Shown here: positions 32,022 to 43,106 of the stretch, piece after piece | Position numbering within the stretch: the first letter of the stretch is position 1 | How the letters are laid out: every line of letters begins with the position of its first letter | Notes under the pieces: generated by a model | The model's database searches: none | Told to the model about the DNA's origin: nothing | The model's input: the letters and a program-made list of their open reading frames with translations, nothing else | Source of the DNA: Daucus carota subsp. sativus | Lineage: Eukaryota > Streptophyta > Magnoliopsida > Apiales > Apiaceae | Reading direction: 5' to 3' | Length of the DNA: 64,000 nucleotides | Assembly (NCBI RefSeq): GCF_001625215.2 | Contig: NC_030381.2 | Span: forward strand, 47,800,689 to 47,864,688 | Made by a program: the position numbers and the translations under genes

Positions 32022-33043
32022 CTCTTGCTATCCGATCTGTCTGTGTCTATGTGTGTGTATATTCTATATTGTATGTGTTTATGTATAGGTAGTGCGGGGA
32101 GAGATGGGGCGAGAGAGAGAGAGAGAGGGAGATCTTGGTTGAGAAGCAAAGAGATTTAGAGGTGACAAGGCAAGAAGTGCTTGTGAAAGTAGAGATTTAG
32201 AGAGAGAGAGAAGGCTATAAAATTGGAAGGGCTGCTTTGAAAATTGGAGGAAATTAACAAGAAGACTGCTAGTTGTATTTTTATGAATATATTGAAATCT
32301 TCTTGAAATTCACTTTGACCACCAAATCTCTTGAGCAAAAATATTTACATACACTTATGGATACAAGTATAAAAATTTAGTATGACAGTTGCAAAAGTAA
32401 TCAAAGATTTATTAAAGATTTTTTAGATAAATCGGTAAATTTCAATCAAATCGGATGCAATCGATAAATTAATTGATAAAATAGTTTTAAAAAGAATAAT
32501 AAGAGATTTTTCAATAAATCAGAAAATTCTAAAATAATAATATAATATTACAAATATTACGTGTATATTCTCAATTGTAACATTATTTGTATGTATTTAG
32601 TCCGGTTTTTGGGTCAAAATTTAAAAAAAAATCTGGATTTCAAACCAAAGCCGAATTTCAAATTCCAAATTCGAAAAGAAATATATTCACTTTTTCTTTT
32701 TCCTGATATCACTCCTGAACAAACTCAAGCAAAATCATGAATTTCTAAAACAAAAATAGCACAAAGCAAATTTAAGTACTCTTAAAGTTTCATCAACTAA
32801 TTTTGTGCGCAAAGTACACCTTAGAAACAGGCCACATGATTTAGTGGCTAGTGCACTCAAGTCTAACATGAAATGCAAGAGGGGAAAAAACCTAACAAAA
32901 CTTTAAGACCAATATACAGATTAAATAGCTCAACTTCAAGTTCACAAGATGGAGATACAAATTAGAACTAAGGAACAAAAGTTTATCAAATCAAGATTTA
33001 TCTATAACTATTGATTCAAGCATTATTTTTCCCGGTTTAGAGA
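32022..33043. other. CCC1 leader and promoter; 3' flank of the NPH3 gene
   Basis: Both genes are on the minus strand, so this interval holds the CCC1 promoter and leader and the 3' UTR of the upstream BTB/NPH3 gene. A (GA)n run at 32111-32128 reads as (CT)n on the CCC1 strand about 90-110 nt before its ATG, a common feature of plant leaders. A second GA-rich stretch is at 32198-32212. No other gene seen. Confidence 0.6.
32111..32128. repeat. (GA)n microsatellite in the CCC1 leader
   Basis: Nine GA units, CT on the coding strand of CCC1. Likely within the 5' UTR or core promoter. Confidence 0.8.
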
Positions 33044-36000
33044 TTATTTTTTCTTGAGCTTTCCCTGCTTGTCTTTTGCCGTTGAGATGACCTTTTCGTT
33101 TTCAAGTTTCTGTTTACTGATAGTTCCATCTTGAGCACTGCACATCTGAGACTTCACCTTGAAACCCAGTTTCTTTGATATATTTTCCCATGTGCTAGTT
33201 CCTTTAACCATGCTTAATTTCGCAATCTCTTGCCTCATATTTGAACATTCTTTTTCGAGCTCAGAAACACGCATGCGCATGCTGTCCATTCCTACTTTCA
33301 GAACTTGATTCTCTCGCACAGCTGTGTTCCAACCTCCTTCGTTGGAAGTGAGCAAACCACTCGTTAATTGTCGTGACCCATCGAAATTGTCTGAGACGAG
33401 AAAGCTACTGGCAATGGAAGTCCTAAGTTGGAGTTGCTCAAAGAAGAGGACTTGGACTATGATTCTCAGTGGGAGCCTCTCGTTTTGAGCGGCGTGAGTG
33501 CAAGCTTCCAGGGAGAGTTTCTGGCAATCAATCAGCCTGCATATATCTTCTTTGTCTGGGTCTGCCAACCATGGGTGCGACTGCAGATTGTTAACAATAG
33601 GAAATTTGGTTAGCCCCAGAAGATGAAAGTACAAACAAAACAATAGAAAATTTGGTTAGCCCTTACCAATGGCTATTTGATTTCAACTGATTGCATATAC
33701 TGACTTTTAAGAAGATTGCAAAACAATAAAAAAAAAATGGTTAGCCCTGAAAGATGAAGCTATTACAATAGCTATTTGATTTCAACTGCGACTGTGTATG
33801 GATTTTTTAGAAATAATTATCCTTTAACGGATATACTGTTTAATGCGACCATCTCAAATTGTCTATGTAAGCACTTGACACAAACTGGGGTATTAGGCAA
33901 ATAGAACATAAGAACTTGTCATCTGCTGTGAGAATTCATCAATCCGGTAAAAAAAAACTTCATATGTTTCAACAGAAAAAGGTCACATTCAGTTTTGTTC
34001 TGAATAACTTGCAGCTGACTGATTCCACGACAAAATAAAATGCCCTCAAAGGTAATATATGATTTCACTGACATATTACTGATGTACGATAAACTTTGTT
34101 ATAGTATCAGACTGTCAGATGACAATACAGGAGAAAAATGAAGCTTTGATGGGTTAAAATTTAGAATAGGCCTTGGTTTTTTGAATACTGCAATAGATGG
34201 AGTAAAAAAGTATTGCTGTAAAAGTAGAAGTAGTTACCTCTATAAAAATCCCTCTGAATAGAATCTAATTTTTGTCGGTGAAAAGAATATTGTTGATGAG
34301 GTTTTTAATAAATCTTGAAAAGACTTTAAAGAGTTAAAGTACAAAGACGACCTTATACCTACCAGGCTACCACTGTAGTTTGATATTGTTTTTTAAACTT
34401 CCAAATCTCCAAGGATCTACAACTAATGCAACAAGAATACTATACTGTGATTTAGTAATACTATATATGAAGTAACTATACCTTTAGATAAATGTCAATT
34501 GCACGGTAAAGACCATCATCTAAGAGCCTAGCATAATCAGGAACTGCCGCAGCAAGAGACTTAAACTTGGGTAGCTTCAAATTAATATCTGGTGCAACCT
34601 CTGCCAGATACCCATCAATGAGCTTGGCTACCATTGTCATTGGTGTAAGTGATGGAGAACCAAGCAACTGACCATCGTCGCCTGAACCAGGGGAGCCTCC
34701 ACCTGTAACCTGATCCATGGCCAAAAAGTGCAGAAGAATTCTCTGCACACACTCAACATTATACAGTGTCTCCATGGTATAAGAGAAGTTGGGCATCAAA
34801 AGATCTTCCAATGTTGCCTGATGAAGCTGCATTCCTATTCTTTGTTCCAAGTTAGATATGCAAGTAGGACTCGCCCGAAGAATCATGGCTGTTCGAAGTA
34901 AGCCAAAAAGAATGTTAGTTGGGACCAATCCCTTCTGCATCGGAAGTAAATGATCAAGCTCCTCAAGCAAAAGCTTCTGATCTTCTTCAGATAGTATAGC
35001 TCCTGAACTCACTGATCCCAAACGACTGCTAGAATCACCGGTACTCTGACGCCGATTAAGCCCTGGCAGATACTTCTTAGCATAGGCAGTAAGGGATCCC
35101 ACTATTATCTCCTCCTTAATGCCATGAGACTCCATTGCAGAAATCAACCTCTTGTAGAGAGGTAAACTTAAATTTGATACATCTTCATACCACCAATCTG
35201 AACTTACTGTGTTTAACTTGGCCCCTGTGCTAATCCCATTCCACAAGACACTTCCACCGGGACTCTGCAAGGGTCTACCATATTCAACAACAGGCCAACC
35301 AATTAGATTTGGATCAGTACTGGCTTTTGCAGCCAATGACTTGATTAAACGTGCAGTAATAGAAAGTTCTTCTGCATGGGAGAGAACACTGTCACACCCC
35401 TGGAGCGCTCTTAAAGAGTCTTTCCAACTTTCCAAGACTACTTGATTCAAGAATAACTCAGTTTGTGAAACTAGATTGCCCTCCCCGTACTCTTCGTTCA
35501 TTTTAAGATGCTCCGCTGCACATCGGAGGTGCACAACATTTGCTGCAGTAAGTTCAATTTTTACTCCATAACAGAACTTGGCAACAAGTTCAAAAGTTTT
35601 TGCTCCACCAGGGACGTCGGGGAGGTTAATAACACAGCCACCTTCTCCTTCTTCGTTAGCTTCAGCAATCAATCTTTCCATAACCCCACTTCTGGAAAGC
35701 AAGGGAAACTACATTTCAAAAAGAAAGGAATCTTTTAGGGATTGTAAACAATAAAGTTAATTAATTAGAAGCTCCTTGTTTAATTCCTGCTTCCTGTGAT
35801 CTTAATTCGATATGATCAACAGAAACCTTGCCCACTTTCACACAAACTTAAGTGTAAACACTAGAAGTCATTCCTGACATATCAGTGTACACAACATAGA
35901 TTGTACATATATTACTCAACCAACACAACTCTTACTCTCTACCACCAAAACACCTGCATGTTTTATCATAGTAAATAGTGACATTTCATTTACTACAAAA

Positions 36001-37275
36001 TACAAAAATTGTGCATGTAATTGATAACTATATACAGTATGGACCAGCTTATCATAATGGATGTGAAGTTTTAATATTATGTAAGGGAAGGCTATCATCT
36101 GATTGCATGAGCATTGCAGTACAAAGAAGGCTGAGAACAATTCTCTACTGCCTGATGGTCCAACAATACATAGCTGGTCCTTTAATGTAACACAATCATA
36201 GTTCATCAAGCTTACTGGTCCCATGTTGGTCAGGATCTGCAACATGATCTAGTCCATCCACCAGGCTCATTTCTGGTGTCCATTACATTAAACATGTAGC
36301 CCTATAGATAGTTCTTTTTCCAAAAGTGCCCAATGCATAGGACTTGTAAACAGAGGGAAAGACAAGCGCGAAGATTCAATTTCAAAGTTTCAAACATTAT
36401 TACCATGGTAATATGGTTTCAGAACTGAAATATGTAGATACATTGCATTTAATATAAGAAATTCAATTTACCCTTTTTGTTAATTGACAAGTAGATGACA
36501 GGAATAAGCTACTGATGTTGCATAATTCCATATTCAATCATATAAATATTACCCTGTGGAGATGAAAGGACATATCGCCAACTTCAACGATTATATCACT
36601 TGGAAGGCCAGTTGTGTAGAACCTACAATAATTTTCACAGACCAAGATTTTAAAAGTTCAGGATGAGAAATCAAAATTAAAGAGTATAAATAATCAAAAA
36701 TAAAGCAGAAGATGTATGTCTTATAAAATGAAACATGTGAAGAAGACTTAGTGGGCGAATAGGAAGGGCAAAACCATGTGGAAAGGATTGTTAGAAAACT
36801 TTGCAGGATTAGATTCATGTCAGGGACAGGGAGCTAGTATTAGTCTTAATTGTGAACCAAACAGACTAAAAACCCATTCCAACCTTCCTACCATAAACCA
36901 GGTTCCAGGTAATACATGGTGCAAGAGCCAGATACTTAAGTAGGATACAGAAGCAAGAATTGCAGCCCAAAAATACTTTAAGCTCAAAAACTAAGGCCTA
37001 AAGTGCCTTAACATATGTATAAATTTGACCAGAATTATAACAAACAAAGCATACATGAGATATACATGATCACATGACTTGATAGACGTCAGATGCTGCA
37101 CAATGGCAAAAAGTATGTGCTATGGAGAATGTGTTCTGCAACAGTAAGAGATATCCAAAGTATGAACAATTGATCATATCAACCAAGAAGAAAAAAGAGA
37201 GGACCAGAAGACATACCAAGCCTGCCCTTTCCTCTGAAATGCATCTGTTTTCGACCCCAACTTCATACAAGCCAT
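33044..37275 (-). CDS. BTB/POZ-NPH3 (NRL) family protein, At1g30440-like, 630 aa
   Basis: NPH3/RPT2-like protein; the family acts as putative CUL3-ligase substrate adaptors and as polarity or trafficking factors at the plasma membrane. Four exons in order: 37275-37217 (MACMKLGSKTDAFQRKGQA), 36622-36553 (FYTTGLPSDIIVEVGDMSF), 35708-34482, 33580-33044. The total is 1893 nt, one open frame with GT-AG junctions. The BTB fold covers about residues 20-120 and the NPH3 domain about 195-500 (DWWYEDVSNLSLPLYKRLI; YAKKYLPGLNRR; CQKLSLEACTHAAQNERLP). A predicted coiled coil follows (MDSMRMRVSELEKECSNMRQ). The small first two exons were placed by frame, phase and family similarity. The C-terminus is strongly basic (ending KDKQGKLKKK) and lacks the Arg-x-Ser type ending known as a 14-3-3 site in NPH3. 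Closest remembered relative is Arabidopsis At1g30440. Confidence 0.93.
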
Positions 37276-38239
37276 TATTTTACAATGAAATTTTACCAAT
37301 ATACACTGAAGCACCTCCTAATAAACTTGAATTCCCTGCTCAAAAAAAATGATTTACATTAAGAGCCTATAAAACTCAAATTCCCGGCTCAAAAACTAAA
37401 ACCCAATTCTTGATTCTTGTGCATACCTCCAAACTCCACCTCCCACTGCAAAACAACCCAGAATTTCACCAGCCCACTTCACAAAATCCCCAAAATTTCA
37501 GCAAAAACCTAAGTAATTCACCAAAATTTCAGAAAACCCTCACAAAATTACAATCTTTGAGGTCTTAAACCCATTTCAACAACACACACACGCCCATGTC
37601 AATTAAAAAAACCAAAAATTTCATAGAAAATCAAAAACCAAGATTCTTACAAAAACAAAAAAAAATCCCTAGTCAGACTCAGAATTCAGATCATTTTCTC
37701 TCCAAACCCACCACCAACAACATCAAACTTAAAACTGATTGGTACGTTAGTCAACAAACACAATCATACCCACCAAAGAACATCCAAAATGCACACAATC
37801 ATACATTCAAACCCATTAAAGACCCTTTAATGCACAAGGTACATAAACACTTTCCATCATAATTCATGATCATAATAATGTAGTGTGTGTGTTCAATTGA
37901 GGGGAAGAAAAGGTGTGGAAAACAAAAACAGTCGCATGTGTAATAAATGGCACTTGTGAAAACACACACCAGGCAGGCACTCATAGATGTTGGTGGGGTG
38001 TGGGGGACCTGGTAGCCTCAAAAAAGAGACACACTCATTCTTTTTCTAGAACTGAGTTCCTGACAATGCATAAATATGTGTGTATAATACTAAAGAATAG
38101 AAAAAACAAGCCTGGACCATTATACATGTACCTGTAACAATAATGTATACTCGAATTAAGGAAGAAGTTTAAAGTACTTTGCCTCTAATCGTTTAACTAG
38201 GTTGCCACTTTTTGTCGGCGCTAGTCCACTATTTTCATA
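37276..38239. other. Upstream region of the NPH3 gene
   Basis: Leader and promoter of the minus-strand BTB/NPH3 gene. The sequence is A-rich on the plus strand. Plus-strand frames at 37122-37352 and 37596-37862 are low-complexity and not convincing. No other gene is seen. Confidence 0.45.
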
Positions 38240-38546
38240 CTCCCTCCGTCCCCCTCAATTGTTTACATTGGAGGGGGACACGGAGACCAAGACAATGTAT
38301 GAAAAAAGAGTAAAATTAGATGAAAAGTGAGTAAAGTGGTGGGACCCATCAATATTTAATAATAATAGATTTGAGATAGTGGAGGAAAGTAGTGGGTGTA
38401 ATAGTAGTTTTTATTGTTAAATATGAGATAGTGGGGGAAGATAATGGGTGTAATGATTGAAAAAACTTACTATTTATAGTAATGTAAAGAAATGAGAAGA
38501 ACATCCCAAAATAGTAACCGTAAAGAAATGAGAGGGACAGAGGGAG
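38240..38546. mobile_element. Stowaway-type MITE (307 bp)
   Basis: CTCCCTCCGTCCCCCTCAAT and its inverse AGAGGGACAGAGGGAG form the terminal repeats, with TA duplications at 38238-39 and 38547-48. The family resembles the MITE at 38763-38973 (shared AATTGTTTACATTG). Confidence 0.85.
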
Positions 38547-38762
38547 TATATTAATGCAGATCGATGGTGTAAAACATGGAGGGTTTTCGATAAATAAATA
38601 TTTGTTTTGAAATTCTTTTATATTTATGTATTATATTTTATTATTAGACGTTGATAAGTGTTTACTAATTATATTATAAAAATGAGTTCACTTTATTTTC
38701 AAAAAAAAAAAAAATGAGTTCACTTGTTTTCATAAAGATTTATATATTTATCTAAAGAAGTA

Positions 38763-38973
38763 CTCCCTCTGTCCCCCAATTGTTTACATTGGGGGACGTA
38801 GTTCGGCACGCATTTTAATGCACGGAAAACATAACTTTATAAATTATTTTGAATATCTTTTTCTGAATAAAAATTTGACGCTTAAATTTTTATATAAAAA
38901 AAAATTAAAAATAAGTTAATGCATATCAAGCAGTTGAAAAAAAATCATTAAAAAATGAGAGGGATTGAGGGAG
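38763..38973. mobile_element. Stowaway-type MITE (211 bp)
   Basis: Terminal repeats CTCCCTCTGTCCCCCAATTG and GAGAGGGATTGAGGGAG with TA on both sides (38761-62, 38974-75). It sits 215 bp from a related copy. Confidence 0.85.
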
Positions 38974-39536
38974 TACATATGTTTGGAAAAAAAGATATAA
39001 CTAAGACTTTTAATCTATGATGCAGTTAATCAAATAATGGAAGACTGATGAACATATTAATATAACATGATATAATCATATTTAACAGTTAAGTTACTCT
39101 TGGAAGCCGAGAGATAACCGGTGTTTAAAATAAAAATTTAGAATCATTAAGTTCTGTTGTAGAACCTAAATGTTAAGTAGATTTTTAATATCTAAATTTA
39201 AATAGTTTTTTTTATTGCTGTATGTGTTCAAAAATAATTTTAAAATATAATACATAAACACGACATTTTTTGTATTTGCAGCTGCTCTGGAATTTTTATT
39301 AATACTAAAAAATTCTAAGAATTCTTAGGCTAAGGATTACAAGAGGAACATGACCCTGTTAGCCCATGAACTCTTAGAATCTTATAGTATTAATAAGTGT
39401 TGCGTCAGTATTAATATAATTTAATATATTAATTGGGAACAAAATAAGTAGATAATTTAAAAACCAAAGGGATGAGTCCAAATTTTGTATTTAACTTTTT
39501 ATATACTATGTTCGACTGGTATTTTAGATTTTCTAA
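38974..39536. other. AT-rich intergenic DNA before the Helitron complex
   Basis: No gene or strong repeat is seen. An imperfect inverted phrase (TATTAATACTAAAAAATTC and TAGTATTAATAAGTG) occurs at about 39296 and 39387. Confidence 0.35.
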
Positions 39537-39617
39537 TCCTATATTATAATACCTGAGTCTATCACACTATCCAGTTAACCAATCAGAAAAGAGGAATTAT
39601 CAATATATATATATAAA

Positions 39618-40838
39618 GGAGGATGCGGGCGTCTCTAGAATTGTTCGATTCAGTCTTCTGATTTTTCTTAAATTTCGGAGAGAAAATATAGTTATAATTC
39701 AAAAATCAGGTTCAAGAATTGTAAAAGTAATACAACTCTTTTCTTATTGAATTCTAAAAATGATACAACTCTTTTTCTTTTTATTTAGTATTTCTTATTG
39801 AATTCTAAAGATAATACAATTTTTTTCTTATTTAGTAATCCTAAAAGAAATAGAATTATATTTAAAAAATTAGGTTTTAACCAATGATTAGGAATCATAA
39901 AATAATAATAATTAACAAAAAAATAGGATATATAAAATAAGAATCATATATTGATTTTATAATAATGTAAATGATTCTTCATTAGTATTGTGTTTGACGT
40001 GCACGGGAGGCGGCCCAAACTAATTTTTATCTAAATAATAATAATTTTTCAATTAGTATTATGTTTGACGAGAAAGTGGCTAATATAATTTTTATCTATG
40101 TTATAATTTTTTTTTGTTGAAACGGCGGTTCAAAATAATTACAAAATAAAATAGGATATATAAAATAGGAATCATATATTGATTTTATAATAATGTAAAT
40201 GATTCTTGATTAGTATTGTGTTTGCCCGGAGGATGCGGGCGTCTCTAGAATTGTTCGATTCAGTCTTCTGATTTTTCTTAAATTTCGGAGAGAAAATATA
40301 ATTATAATTCAAAAATCAGGTTCAAGAATTGTAAAAGTAATACAACTCTTTTCTTATTGAATTCTAAAAATGATACAACTCTTTTTCTTTTTATTTAGTA
40401 TTTCTTATTGAATTCTAAAGATAATACAATTTTTTTCTTATTTAGTAATCCTAAAAGAAATAGAATTATATTTAAAAAATTAGGTTTTAACCAATGATTA
40501 GGAATCATAAAATAATAATAATTAACAAAAAAATAGGATATATAAAATAAGAATCATATATTGATTTTATAATAATGTAAATGATTCTTCATTAGTATTG
40601 TGTTTGACGTGCACGGGAGGCGGCCCAAACTAATTTTTATCTAAATAATAATAATTTTTCAATTAGTATTATGTTTGACGAGAAAGTGGCTAATATAATT
40701 TTTATCTATGTTATAATTTTTTTTTTGTTGAAACGGCGGTTCAAAATAATTACAAAATAAAATAGGATATATAAAATAGGAATCATATATTGATTTTATA
40801 ATAATGTAAATGATTCTTGATTAGTATTGTGTTTGACG
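39618..40838 (+). repeat. 610-bp near-identical tandem duplication inside the inner Helitron
   Basis: Unit 1 is 39618-40227 and unit 2 is about 40228-40838. Both start GGAGGATGCGGGCGTCTC. By eye they differ at about one substitution (ATAGTTATAATTC versus ATAATTATAATTC) and one T in a homopolymer, so the duplication is very recent or an assembly duplicate. Confidence 0.85.
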
Positions 40839-41295
40839 GGCACGGGAGGCGGCCCAAACTAATTTTTATCTAAATAATAATAATTTTTTTATTAGTATTA
40901 TGTTTGACGGGAAAGTGGCTAAAATAATTTTTATAAAAGAATAATAATTTTTAACTAATAAATTGGAATCAAAAAATAAAAATAATTAACAAATAAAATA
41001 ATATATAAAAAATAGGTATCATATATTGATTTTATGATAATGTAAATGGTTCTTGATTAATATATCGTTTGACGAGCACGGGAGGCAGCCCAAACTAATT
41101 TTTATCCAAATAATAATAAATTTTCTATTAGTATTATATTTGATGGTAAAGTCGCTAAAATAATTTTTTATCTATGTTATAATATATTTTTTTGTTACAC
41201 AATTTAAAATAATCTCTAATTTTGTCATAATTAGAATAATTTTTATTAGTATTGTGTTTGACACTAAAACGACTCAAACTAATATCTAAATTATA

Positions 41296-41552
41296 CTTCC
41301 TCCATCCCATTTTAAGTGTCCTGTTTAACTTTTGAATGGTTAAATTGACCAAATTTTAACTGAGATTTACACATATAATATAATTTTTAAAAGTAAAAAA
41401 AATTATGTCATTATAAAATACATACAATATACTATAAAATGTAATTTTTAGTTTTTTAAAATAATAATGAATTTGTTTTTTATGCTTGGTCAAATTTGGT
41501 CAATTTGACCGTTATAAGTCAAAACAGGATGCTTAAAATGGGATGGAGGGAG
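41296..41552. mobile_element. Stowaway-type MITE (257 bp) inside the inner Helitron
   Basis: Left CTTCCTCCATCCCATTTTAA and right TTAAAATGGGATGGAGGGAG are inverted repeats, with TA at 41294-95 and 41553-54. It is absent from the second Helitron body (41859-43100), so it entered after the two bodies diverged. Confidence 0.85.
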
Positions 41553-41858
41553 TAATGTTTTGTTATAAGTATTGTGTTTGACAAGAGAGCGACTCAAACT
41601 AATTTTGATCTAAATTATAATATTTAATTTATCATAAAAATAATAATTATGGATTAATATTGTTTTTGACGGGAGTGGGGTTCGAACTAATTTTATTATT
41701 AGTATTGTGTTTGACAGGATGACCACTTAAACAAATTTTTATATCAATTGTAATATTTTTTATTTGTGATATGTTTAATGGGAAGATGACTCAAAATAAT
41801 TTTTATCCTATTATAATTCTAATTCATATCAAAATTTATCACGCCGCCGCGAAGCGCG

Positions 41859-43100
41859 ATATATAAAGGAGGATGCGAGCGTCCTATAATTGCTCGATTC
41901 AGTCTTCTGAATTTTCTTAAATTTCGGATAGAAAATATAGTTGTAATTCAAAAAATCAGATTCAAGAATTCTAAAGATGATACAATTCTTTTCTTATTGA
42001 ATTCTAAAGATGATACAATTCTTTTCTTTTTTATTTAATATTTCTTATTGAATTCTAAAGATGACATAATTCTTTTCTTATTTAGTAATCCTAAAAGAAA
42101 TAAGATTATGTTTAAAAGAAATCAACTTGAAGGATTTCAAAAGTTAATATAATTCTTCTTTTTTTTTTCAGATTCTAGAGGTAATACAATTTTTTTATTA
42201 TCTAGGAATGCCAAAAGGAATATGATTATATTTATTTAAACTAATAATCATAGATAAAATACAATTTATATTTAAGATTTGTAAGGTAATACGTACAATT
42301 TTTATTTCCGATTTAGTCTTATAATTTTCTTAAATTTCGAATAGAAAATAAAAGATTGTAAAGATAATAATCATTAAAAAACTAATACCAAAAATATTAG
42401 AACCATAAAAGAATAATAATTTTAAACTAATAAATAGGAGTCAAAAAATAAAAATAATTAACATATAAAATAATACATATAAAATAGGAATCATATATTG
42501 ATTTTATGATAATGTTGATTAGTATTGTGTTTGACGGGCACGGGAGGCGGCCCAAACTAATTTTTATCTAAATAATAATAAATTTTCTATTAGTATTATG
42601 TTTGACAGGAAAGTGGCTAAAATAATTTTTTATCTATGTTATAGTATATATTTTTGTTAAAACGGGACCATAGTTCAAAATACTTTTTGTCCAATTATAA
42701 TCTTTAATTTTATCATAATTAGAATAATTTTTATTAGTATGTGTTTGGCAATAAAGCGACTCAAACTAATATCTAAATTATAATGTTTTGTTATTGGTAT
42801 TGTGTTTGATAAGAGAGCGGCTCAAACTAATTTTGATCTAAATTATAGTATTTAATTTTATCATAAAAATAATAATTATGGATTAATATTGTCTTTGACG
42901 GGAAGGAGGTTCAAACTAATTTTATTATTAGTATTGTGTTTGACAGGATGACCACTTAAACAAATATTTATACCAATTATAATATTTTTCATTTGTGATA
43001 TGTTTAACGGAAAGATGACTCAAATAATTTCTATGTTATTATAATACTTATTCATATCAAAATTTATCACGCCGCCGCGAAGCGCGGCTTTTTTCACTAG
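41859..43100 (+). mobile_element. Second Helitron body (1.24 kb) fused to the first
   Basis: At 41842-41858 the sequence matches the 3' hairpin of the same family (CGCCGCCGCGAAGCGCG). Without the expected last 14 bases it runs directly into ATATATAAAGGAGGATGCGA, the subterminal 5' sequence of a second copy. That copy proceeds through the family body to the intact 3' end at 43100. Confidence 0.75.
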
Positions 43101-43106
43101 TTTTAG

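Larger units (their letters stand above)
39600..43100 (+). mobile_element. Inner Helitron-like element (3501 bp) with precise ends
   Basis: Begins TCAATATATATATATAAAGG (39600) after A and ends with hairpin CCGCCGCGAAGCGCGG then CTAG (43097-43100) before T. Removing it joins GAGGAATTA to TTTTAGGACC. That restores the repeat unit seen intact at about 43314-43333 (GAGGAGCTATTTTAGGAACC), which fixes both boundaries and the A/T target. The element is two Helitron bodies fused end to end near 41858 and carries a 610-bp internal tandem duplication and a Stowaway MITE. It is non-coding. Confidence 0.85.
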
